Assembly: GCF_028389875.1 (NCBI RefSeq)
Contig: NC_084678.1
Coordinates: 17,824,899 to 17,888,898, forward strand
Reading direction: 5' to 3'
Origin: Rhea pennata
Lineage: Eukaryota > Chordata > Aves > Rheiformes > Rheidae
Length of the DNA: 64,000 nucleotides
Each line of letters begins with the position of its first letter. Position 1 is the stretch's first letter. The translations under genes were made by a program, and so were the position numbers. Shown here piece by piece: positions 50,995-61,356 of the stretch. The notes beneath the pieces are model-generated. The model did no database searches. It was not told where the DNA came from and worked only from the letters and a program-made list of their open reading frames with translations.

Positions 50995-51500
50995 GTTGAA
51001 GACGTACCGCGTCGCGGGTTAGACGGGCGACGGACGCGGCCTCGGTTCCCGAGCGCCGGGTCCGTAAACGTCCGGCCGCCCGCGCGGAGGCTGCGGCTGC
51101 TCTGTGCTCGCTCGGGGTGGGGGCTGCGCGGAGCGCCGGGGGTCCCGCTCTGCCCTAGAGGCGTTTCTCCGTCCTCCCTCGTCTTAGTTATCCTCTGTAA
51201 AATGGAGATAACTGGCTGAAAACGCGCGGTTGCTCTAGTCTAGCGAGGCAGCTCGCGTTGCTGAGCGACGAAGGTAGTGACGCGAGGACGCGCTGGCTCC
51301 GCGGTGCTGGGTCGCCTTCGGGCTCGCGAAGCAGATGGTCGGGGCTGCAGCCCGCGCCGCTGGCCCGCCTTCGCCAAGGCCGTGCCCTGGCCCCCGGGGC
51401 CTGTGGGTTGAATCACGGGCTGCTTAAATGCTGGCGCTGAAGGGCGCCGTGCCGCCGGCACGCGGAGAGTCGGTGCTGGGGACGAGGTGCTGGTGGTTCC
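50995..51500. promoter_or_regulatory. CpG-rich pocket 2 in the inter-BPIF gap
   Basis: A CpG-dense 500-base segment. At 51256-51270 it contains CGTTGCTGAGCGACG, which is close to an RFX X-box dyad (GTTGCT-n-n-GCGAC). No coding exon is seen. It is a candidate orphan CpG island. Confidence 0.45.
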
Positions 51501-53035
51501 TGGGCAGAAGAGAGCAGCAGGAGAACGTGGTTTGCGCCACTCGCTGGGCGTCTCAGAGCCTGAGTCTGAACACCACTGCTGTTTTCCGTGTGGGAATACT
51601 GCTCGTGCCTACAGTCACATTAAACATGGTCCCTCTCCTGACAACCCAGGTAGTCTCTACTCAACAATAATTTCTACTGAAAAAGAAAAAATAGGTGTAT
51701 GCTGAAATAGCAAAGATCAGAGCGCTCTCTCTAACTGCTAGAGATGACCATATGAGGGCTGCACAGTATTGCAGTTCCGTGAGAATATTTATTCTGAGCC
51801 GTGCTGCACAAGCTCAAAGCATCTCAAGACTTCATCTCATCTCAGTCATTTTGTGTGTCAAATGGGGGAGTCAGTTTTTTTCCCTCCTCAAACTCTGGTC
51901 TCTATGTAAACCTCCAGAGTGCTCAGCTCCTGTATATAAAAGTTTCTCAAAATACTAGTGATGAAGCTGTTTAGTTGAGCTCTATTTCCATGCTATCGGT
52001 GACTTTGTTAAACAGCAGTTCCCTGCGGACAGCTGTCTCTTTGATGCTAGCTGGTGTACGGCACATTAAAAATCCTTAACTTGGTTTCTAAAGTCTCACT
52101 AAAAACCCTACTGGGACTTTGATGTTGAGAAGGTTCCTCTCAAAGTACCCAAACCCTCTGAAGCTCACCCAGCCCTTATCTCAGAGGCAGACCGGCAAGT
52201 GGTTGCCTCAGGCAGTAAAATATCAGTGGCAGCGAAAAATGTGTAGTGATTGCTTGTGGTCTGAGCAGCTGCAGTCAGGAGAGGCTGTTGGAAATCACGA
52301 GAGCCTGGTGATGCCTTGAAAAATCCGAGTCTTTGTTTCGGGGACGATACCAACGGCTGGTGCGCTGGTGCTGCCGTTTCGTTATCTGTGGGGATCCAGC
52401 TGAAATTTCTCAGCAGAGCACTGTGCAATTTCACGCACAAATTCTGGTTGTAAGCCTCTTGCTCCCAAATGTTTATAAAGGGTCTCTTTTGTCAAGTGAT
52501 AACATGCTAAAAGCAACTGTGGAGCCTTATTTGGGTTATCTCAAATGATTTTTAATTAGACTGCAGCAAGCTTTTAACCGTGACGCTTTGCTGTTGCTAT
52601 GCGTATGAGTAGCACAGCGCGCTTCGCCGTGGCCCGTGCAGCCGGGGCTCTCAGGCTGCGGTACCTCGGGCAGATGCCTCCGGCGCAGCCGGGTCTCCAA
52701 GGGAGCTGCCGGCGCGTACGCAAGGAGCGCGGCTGGCGGAGCTCCCTCGACGGTGGTGTTCATGGGTCAGTCTACGCTGTTACAACACTGCCAGCAGCTC
52801 GCTTTTACTATGTGAATGATTGAAATTGGCCTTTAAATTGGCCATTTGTTTAGATAGTTTATTCTGCAGTATGGAATATGCAGGCCTAGAGTGTGGCTCA
52901 CTCTCATATGCTATGTTTGTGTTCAAGGCTGATATTTTTTTCTTTTTTTTCTTTTTTTTTCAATTTGTCTGATACTGTGTCAAATTGGTTTTTGGAGTTA
53001 CAGGGGGGTTAAAGGAGTGTTTTATAGATATACAT

Positions 53036-53100
53036 ATATATGTGATGTGTGTGTGTGTGTATATATGTATATACACACACACACATATATATAAATAAAT
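53036..53100. repeat. TG/TA/CA compound microsatellite, self-complementary
   Basis: A TG tract is followed by TA and then CA, so the two sides can pair as a long imperfect hairpin or cruciform. The tract is expected to be variable in length. Confidence 0.9.
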
Positions 53101-53289
53101 AAAATTCTCACATTTCTGTGCACAGGAATTGATCTAATTGTTTTAAAATAACATTTTATGTACCTGTTTTGGGGGGTAATGTTCTGCGTAACTTTCCCGT
53201 TTTCCATTCAGTTCTCATGCTAACATATTTGAAAGAGTTTGTGGTTTCTACACGTTAAATGGCATTGGCTTTCACCGAAATTCCTTTGC

Positions 53290-53910
53290 CTGGCTTTGGA
53301 CTGGTCCCCTCCTTGGCGCTTTGCTCCTAGGACCTGGCAGCCGCAGGGGAGCAGCGGGCTGCTCGCGGTGGGGGTGGCCGTGCGCTAGCCCCCAACGCCG
53401 CCTTTATCCCAGTCGCCCTTCGGCTGCGTGCGCCGTGCCGAGGCCTGGCGGGGTGGCGTCGGCGGAGGGGGAGGCCCTGGAGCAGGGGGCCGCGGGGACC
53501 CTGGAGCTGGCGCCGCTGGCCGGGGGGGGCGGCGAGGTCCCGCTCCCGGCGGCGGCGGCGCTGCTGGAGGCTGCGGCGCGGCGCGGCGCCACCAGGGGGC
53601 GGTACAACCGCGGGGGCGCCCGGCGGGCGGGCGGGCGGGCGGCGGCCGCTCCGGCCCGAGCCGGCAGCGCCGCGGGGCTGAACGTGGCGGGGAGGCGCTG
53701 GGGGACCGCAGCCCTGCTCGCTGCGATCGCCGACTCCTTCGCGAGGCTCTGTTTGACGCGAGCTGCCTCGGAGCAGCTTCTGCCTCCCTGGAAACACGCG
53801 TTGCCCTGCCCGCTGCAGACCCCTCGGCCGCAGCACCCTGCCCCTTCCCTCCCGGGCGCTGGAGGGGTGTCCAAAGGCACCGCGCCGCCTCTCCGCTAAA
53901 AGCAGAGAAC
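53290..53910. promoter_or_regulatory. CpG island 3 (largest) in the inter-BPIF gap
   Basis: About 600 bases with dense CpG and GC boxes, including a GCGG-type run near 53620-53650. It is the strongest orphan CpG island in the window, 6.7 kb upstream of the ATG of BPI-fold gene 2. Open frames of up to 229 codons run through it on both strands in several phases. That is typical of GC-rich DNA and not evidence of coding. It could be a distal promoter, a non-coding RNA promoter or a recombination hot spot. Confidence 0.55.
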
Positions 53911-55772
53911 AACCCAAAAGCTGGAGATCTTTGCTTACAGAACATAAATGCCTGTAATAAAAGGCTGCTGCCAATTCTTTCCTGGGATTAAGAGATACCA
54001 TCAAGGAAAATTTCACTTGATATCACTTTTCTTTTTGTAGAGCAAAGCTTTCCCAAACCTGAGGCAAGATAGAAACATGACTTTGATTCCATGTTGCTCT
54101 CTTTCAGTCAAATGGAAATAGCTGTCTTTAAATAAACTCTCTTTCGGCACTGCAATCCAGGCATTTCCTTAGACAGTGAAATGGACAGAAATCCATTTTC
54201 TAGGCTGGAAGGAAGGCAAAAAAATAAATTGGAAGAATGAAGAGTGAAGAGGAATTGAGGTGTTTACAGGGCTTGCAGCATGAGTGATTTTAAGTGATGG
54301 GAAGGAGGCAGGTACAGCATTTGTTTGTTTAAAATATAGGACTAGATTTGACTTTAAGATGCATATTGCATTGCTGAAAAGTCTGCTGCCGTGTTTCTGC
54401 TAGGGAGACATGCACGTATGGCGTGTAGCACACGTGCGGTGATCACAGTGCAGACGTGTTGCTTGCAGATGCAAGGTAACTCTTGCATGGGGTTCTTCTG
54501 CCCATGTGCCCCAAGAGCAGAGCAGTTAATCTATGCATGCGCCATGGCTTTTGGTCTAAGATTCCTGGCTGTCCAAAAGGATGGTCATAATTTCTTCCAC
54601 TGATTTGACTAGGCCCTTGAACATCAGGCAATTCATGGCAAGTGGCCAAGCTTGTCTCTTTTGGCTGGAAGAAAAAGAATGTCCCAGGGAAACCAGGAGT
54701 ATGACAGCCCTGACAAAGTCAAAATGCAAGAAGTCCATCCAGAGAGTGGTTCAAGACAGCTTTAGATTTCATCTCAGTCTCCAGAGGAGCCCAGTGACGA
54801 ACTAAATCTCATAAAATTTGGTGAAACCAACACCTGCCTGAAGCATCTGATGTTCGTATCTGGGGACAGATTTGGAGGCGGGAGTGCGGTGCTGCTAAGG
54901 AGCACTGGCCAGTAGCAGATGCTGCATGGTGTAAGAGAGTGCTCGCCTGGGTCGGTATTATCACGTCTCTTGTCTGTGGCGTGGCTGTCCTTGAGGCCTC
55001 TTCACAGACTTTCCTAGCAGGTGTTGCCTGATTTGTGCTGTAAGTTCTGTGGCACGAGATGCAGCTTTCAGCCTTGTATTGTGGTGCTCTGATGTCTTAT
55101 TAAGGCCTGAAAACGTGAGCAAAATGCTCATAATTCTCTGTCTCGGTTCTTGCACTGCAGCTCATCACAGTAGTATCTGGCTAATGGAATTTGTCCCATT
55201 TCTGTAGCCAATAACATTTCGCTCATTTTACCTCGGTGCACATCTTGGAAGCAGAAAGTTTCCTGTCTATAAAATTCCCAGAGACACTGATTTGTTGTTA
55301 CCTTGTCGTAGAGATTTTACACGCTGCCCTGCTGTTTATGCTCAGCGTTGCAGGTGCATCCGGAAATCAGAGCTGCCGTTCTCGTCTTTCTGACAGGCAG
55401 CTCCTTAGAGCTATTGGCAGCGAGTCTGGTGTTGTTCTCCCTGTTTTCCCTCCTTGTGCTCTCTGCGTGCTCCTTCCTCAACATAACGTTTCTGTTTCTT
55501 GAGTGTTCCATATGTAGGAAATTACGCGGGTGAGTGATCAGACACAAGTAAATCCGAAGAGGATGCTTTTGACGTCTACCCACGCACAACATGCCACAAG
55601 TCCCCAGTGCATGCGCTCAGCAGAAGATTGCGACGTGTCCTGGGTCAGGCTGAGCCTGGAATCAATACAGCAAGGCTCGGTATTGTTGTAAAGAGTCGTT
55701 AGCATTAATTGAGCTGCTCTGCCCTTGTAGACTGCTGACAATGGAAGCTACTAAACCAACTGTAAATTTGGC

Positions 55773-55798
55773 TGTGGGAATTGTGGGATTCCCACAAT
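55773..55798. promoter_or_regulatory. Head-to-head RBPJ-like sites in a palindrome
   Basis: TGTGGGAA (55773-55780) faces TTCCCACA (55789-55796). Within them ATTGTGGGA-T-TCCCACAAT (55780-55798) is a perfect palindrome. TGTGGGAA is the core bound by RBPJ/CSL, the Notch effector. Classic paired sites have 15-17 bases between cores; here it is 8, so Notch dimer use is doubtful. Confidence 0.4.
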
Positions 55799-57889
55799 CC
55801 TGTGATAAAGTCCAGTCTCAAAGCTTGAGGAGAGTTTGATTTCTTCAACAATTCTTACTGAAACTCTCCAGCTTCTTTCTAGGACATAGCATGGGGATTT
55901 TTAGCAGATGTTTTGATAAATCCTGTTGCTGGAAATTAGCTTTTAGGGCCCTGTAGGCCTGGCTCTAGAAGGATTCATTCATCCCAAACCAAACAGGAAC
56001 ACAAATAACTTCAGAAAGACATAAGATGTGCTGTCATCAAAAATGCTTTACTAATGCAGGGCTTCTGTTTAGCATAATTCAGTGCTTCACACTGAACTGG
56101 AGAATTCAGATGGCTCCTTCCATTTCTCTGAGCAACTTCATCAATAGCTGTGGAGAAAAAGTCTCCACTGCGCATGGCTGTTTGCAGAAGGGCAGAATGG
56201 AACGCCTTTCCGTGGATTTATCTTCCAGTTTCTGGACTGAATTGGTGTTGACCATCTCACTGGCCAAAGTATCAGACTTACTGCAGTGCAATGCTACTGC
56301 ATTGCTACCGTTACCATATTCCCCAGTAAAAGTGACAGACAGGGGACAACAATTCATAAGGGGAATTTAAATTCTTCTGAAACCGTGCTAGAAATTCACA
56401 ATCCAGACGCCGTCATAGTGTTTACAACTTAATTACTTTTTCTTTCTTTTCTCAGAGTTTATTCTAGCAGCCTAACTGAGTCTGAGGTTTGTCATTTTTC
56501 CTACCCAAGTGCTCTCTTTTTCTACCGTGCTGTTCTCTTGAGCTGACTTCTTTATTTTGTTGACCTCAGAGAAGTTATTTTCGATTGAAATTTGAACTGA
56601 GCAATTTTATTAATGTGCACAACAGCCATTTGAAAGCAGTCATTTACTTACTAGGAAGTGTGCCAGCAGGAGAACAGGCTGAATATTTGTATAAGACAGC
56701 CTGTTCTATTATAGATTTTAATTTATGCTACCGGATTTTTTTTCGCTTTGAGAGGTAAGATACAGTTTGTGTGTGTTCTTAAAAAGGAGTTACTATTTGC
56801 CTGTTAAAGGAGTTTTACAGTCTGAAGTTACTGTTCTTTTTATTCATCACATAAGCATAAATAAAGTTTGTGTTCCTCTAGCATGCAAGAATGTATGGAA
56901 AACAGCATCTAGTCATCAAAATGTAATGATGTTTTTCAAACTATGGAGGAAAGAGTCTGAGTTCTTTTCCCTTTATGTTGCTTAGTATTTTACTTTAAGA
57001 CATGTTTGTAATACTCCTAATTTCTCTCTAAACTTTTATGATTCTGAATGCTAGAGGAAAAAAACAGAAAATATAACTCTATTTAATAGAAAAGAAACTT
57101 TTTTTTTTAAAAAAACTTAAATATTACTCTTCTAAATTACCTGCTGTTTTTTAACCTGTTGTCTTTCAGAGCCACAAGTTTTGGGAAGGTTCAGAACCCC
57201 GAAGACTGCTCTGTAGGGTCTTTCCACTTCACATTAGTTTTTCAATAGGTCTTCTGCTGTTCAATATTTGTATTGTGATGATCTTTTCTAGCATTTTTTG
57301 CAATGCTTCATTTTAAAATATATTCCCTTGTCACTGCAGAACTAAATTCAGTGTTCTGGTAAGTGATATCTAAATCACAGCTGCAATGACAGAATGAAAT
57401 GAATGAGAGAGAAGCAAAGGATATGACTGAAAAAAACCCTTGCTCAACAAGAAGGAATACCTACTGCTATATATAAAACGCACTACATTACTTACAGCTG
57501 AGGCTTGCTGCTGTTACTGTAATATGTGTTAGATGTGGACTAGTGACTATCTTTTGCCATTTACCTGCAAGATCATCTGATTTGTGCACGCAATTATATT
57601 GTGCATATACAGTAATTCAGATGTTTGTTGTGTACCTAGTTGCATGTGTAATCTAGTTTAGAAATTTACTTTTATATATGCTCTGTAGCTGACTTTACCA
57701 GTAGCGTAGCAGAGAGCACTCCTGTAGTATGTCCAAGGCAGACCAGAGTCTAGTGGGGACTTCACTGTGGATGTTTATGGTGATCACTCAGCCTTGCAAA
57801 TTTGAATGAGATTCTTCAAAAGGGAATCTTAATGCTATTTTTTGCTGCCATTTGTATTCCTATGGGAAAGCTATTCCAGAGCTTGCTGT

Positions 57890-58215
57890 GATCATAACAG
57901 CTTTCTCCTAATTTCAGCCTGAATTTATTCACTAATGTTTGTTCGTGTGCCAACATTGTCCATTAGCCTAAGTAGCCCTCCTCTCCCTTCGCAGTGTTTA
58001 CCCCCTCCTGTATTTATGGAGAACAATCGTATCTCGACCCAGTCTTTGTTCTGCTAGACCAAACAAGCCAACCGTTCCTCTCTCCTGCGACAGGCTCCTC
58101 AGTTTCTTAACCCTCTTAGTAGCCCTTTTCTGCCGGTCTCAGTTTGGAGTCATCCCTGCTGAGCATGGGTGACCAGACCAGAACAAAGTGCTCGGATAAG
58201 ATCTTCCCAGGGCCC
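57890..58215 (-). mobile_element. Old CR1/L3-type LINE fragment
   Basis: On the + strand the order of phrases (CTCCTAATTTCAGCCTGAAT, then a pyrimidine-rich part, CTCCTCAGTTTCTTAACCCT, TAGTAGCCCTTTTCTG, and GACCAGACCAGAACAAAGTG) follows the reverse complement of the 3' part of CR1-family ORF2. The copy is strongly diverged and has no intact frame. The assignment is from memory of the consensus. Confidence 0.5.
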
Positions 58216-59191
58216 TGCACAATGGAAACTTGGGCGAAGCCGAGCCAGAGCCCTGCGCTGAGGATGCCGTCCTTGCGTTGTCCGCGCGGGCTGCTGGAGG
58301 GCCCTGACACGTCTCCGCTGCCGTCCTGCCCGTGTGCTGCTGTGACATGTCTGCTGTGCTGCGGCCAGGCAAAGCGGCTGCTTCTGGTCAAGACTCGGGA
58401 CTGGGTGAGAGGCTGGGAATGCTCTCTTCTCTGGAGCCCTTTAGAGAAACATCTTTCTCTTTGGATAGCTGCTATTTTTCTTTGAAATACAAATTTCTGC
58501 TGCCCTCAGCTCCTTCAACTAGCATAGGCATTACTTATTCAAAATGATATTTATTGCTGTTTTTAACGCATTTCAGTGCAACTTTATTTTTTGCAATCAA
58601 TTCATGAAACTCTTAACAGATACAATTGAAGTTAATTTGAGGCTTAGTCTTAAAGCCAATATTTATCATGTTTCTGCAACCTTTCCAAGTTCTTTTTTGT
58701 AATGAAAATATATTTCTAGTGCTGCACTTGAAATAGGAATGAATGGTATAAATCTCAGTTCCTCAGGGACTGGGAAAAGTAGATCATTTCCTACTCTAAG
58801 CCTGTTTGATTATATGCACGTGCTCAACAGAAGCTCTCTGCACAGTCTTCCTCATGCAGGCAATCCATATTCTGCCTTTCGTCAAATTTAGACACTTCAG
58901 TAATTGTCATGATTTCCTAAAAAGCTGGTTTCCTCAAGATGTGAATTTCCCCCCGGGGCCACCATTGTAGGGCATCCGTTTTAAGAGAGGAAAAAAGCAA
59001 TGTGCAAGGAAGTCTTGGCCATGAAGAGAAACAGCATTCGGTGCAGTCAGTAGTGACGTTACTTCAGATAAATCAATACAAGTGGCAGTTGGGTGTTGCT
59101 TGCAAAGAGCAGGAATATAGAGGAATGCCTGATTATTAGATGTGTGGGAAAAGGTTGTGAGGAAAAGGTGTGTCTGGTTAGCTGCAACTTT

Positions 59192-59318
59192 TATATAAGG
59201 GCAACTTCTTCCATCTCGTTTGCAGGAAAAAAAGGGGAGGACGCAAAGAGCCTTGACTACACCTAAGACAGCTAGAGCTGACCTGAGAATCTTTCACAGA
59301 TCATCACAGCTGATGCAG
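59192..59318 (+). promoter_or_regulatory. TATA box and 5' non-coding exon of BPI-fold gene 2
   Basis: TATATAAG at 59192-59199 is a good TATA box. About 30 bases later a purine-rich non-coding segment runs to a donor TGATGCAG|GTAATA after 59318. The next exon can begin at the acceptor CCAG or CAGCAG near 60004-60007 and holds the start codon. A short TATA-driven leader exon is plausible for a tissue-specific secreted protein. Confidence 0.5.
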
Positions 59319-60023
59319 GTAATAACATCCTGTGTGCCTGTCCGGTAAAGGCTGAATGCTGGGCCGGCTGCGTGGGAACAGTGTCGTTGCATTATAATTC
59401 TTGAAGAATATGCATAGTGTGCTCATTGCTAGGTTTCCTTAATTTGAGATTTTACTGTGTGCCAGACTACTGATCATCTGTCTATATCTATAACTTTATA
59501 ATTAAATTTATGTCAATAATGACTAAATTATGGTTATAGAATTAACTTATTATGATTTTTATTACTTTAGTTTTAGTTTGTTGCCTTTGAAAATTATATA
59601 TATATGTAAAAAGAGTAATCCTGAGATGTTTCCCTTGGCAGAGATCCTTGCAAAAGAAGTGTAACTTTTCATCTAAAGTATATAGAAAGCAATGACTAAT
59701 TAAACATCAATTAAGGGTAGTTACTAGGAAAAGCAATTTAGATCCCTTTTGTGTGAACATCTAAGGTGTTTTGGGCAAGTCACAAAGGAAACATAAGGGG
59801 TTTTTATTGACCCAGACTTGAAGTCTGTCCACATATTTGAACAAAAATGGGTTCCTGCCTCCCACAGGTTTGAGCAGTCTTATTGAGGCTTAATGGAGAG
59901 TAGAGGGAAGAACTCTCATTTGGTCTGTATCTTTGTTCAGAGACTTCGATCTCTTCTCAGAGGCTTGTTTTTTTCCACTTCTGTTCTGATCTTTCCTCTG
60001 CCAGCAGGAGAGTCTCTTTGGAG

Positions 60024-61319
60024 ATGAAGATGTTTGAGCTTTTTGGAATTCTCTTTTTCTGCGGCCTGCTGACACCATCTCAGGAAGTACTGCCTGGTCT
60101 GTCCTGCGCGGTCAGCCCGAGAGCGATGCGGAATGGTAAACAGCAAGAACATGAGCTCTGTTTATTTCGAAAGCTCTTTGGGACCTTGAGGTGGAATAAA
60201 ACCTCTTGACTGTCTTCATCTTTGTTTTTTCATCTTTTTCTTGTTCTTTTTTATAGTCTTCATGGCTCCAGATGTTGCTAGAGCCTTTGACAGCCACTGT
60301 TGTGTTCATGGACCCTTAGGGAAATCTCTAGGATGCAGAACTGGGACATGTTTCAGCACCAAATGGCCATAGAGAATCTTAGGGCTGCATGTGGATTATT
60401 TCCTCTTTTTGTCTTAGTTTCCCATTTGTATAATGGAGCAGCTGATTATTAGTGAACAACTGCTATGAAGTTTAGCAGCCAAGCTAATATTTTCAATGCT
60501 TCAAAAAAAAATAAATAAAATAAAAGAGAGAGAGAAAGCAACTAATTTCCAGTTACTTGTACTTTTTTCTTTTAAATCCTTTACAAATGGGAATCAAAAG
60601 TTGTAGGTTCAAGCGCTGTTTCTGCTGAGTGTGGTAGCATTCATTTCTGTTAATGCACAATTGTGTTCTGATCTTCAAGTCAGAGATCTGGGATGCTCTG
60701 TATTGCTATATTGTCCTAGTTAGTTCACTAAGGACAGTTTTGTTTTATGATAGTTTTTTTTTGGGGGGGCACAATATTTTACAATGAGGACCAATGTGAT
60801 TATCACTGTTAATGCACTCAAAGAAGGAGTTTTGGGAAGAGGTGGGACTGTGCTGTGTAACAGCTTGCCAAGCTGCTAGTCTGAAGGGTGGAGAGAGATC
60901 ATTGCCACGAGTGTCTGTCCTCATGCAGAGATGTTTTCCAGTTCTCTCAGGAGCCATACTTCAGAACGGGCTTCTCCAGCAGCACCTCCAGAGCCTTGTG
61001 CTTCCAAACATCATGAATGAAGGAGGTCTGCCGAATGCACCCGTCAGTATCACTAGGTAAGTGGAGAGGGCTTCCTTGAGAATTTGCATTGTCCAGCAAG
61101 TGAAGCGACAAGAGCCAAGCTTCATTTGAGGTGATTGGCCTGAGTAGTCATATTTGATGGTGATACTGAAGTTCTAGCCCAACAAGAGTTTTCCCTGTGG
61201 TAGTAAAGTTGATGGTAAAAGTTGCAGGTGGTGGATCTACATGCAGAGTGATGGCCCTGACACTACTGTTGATATCTAAGATGCTTGAGTGCATTAAGAG
61301 AGGAAAGAGGATCCAGCAG

Positions 61320-61356
<37 letters not shown>

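Larger units (their letters stand above)
46946..59190. other. Gap between the BPI-fold genes, CpG pockets but no supported gene
   Basis: About 12 kb with no chain of coding exons. It holds small CpG-rich pockets (see separate entries), simple repeats, an RBPJ-like palindrome and an old LINE fragment. A 74-codon, cysteine-rich open frame (50567-50791) begins at a pyrimidine-rich acceptor-like tract but has no known family. I see no tRNA or other RNA gene. Confidence 0.5.

Noticed and set aside
60600-60625. GGTTCAAGCGC resembling a tRNA B box
   Set aside because: No A box, acceptor stem or cloverleaf around it.
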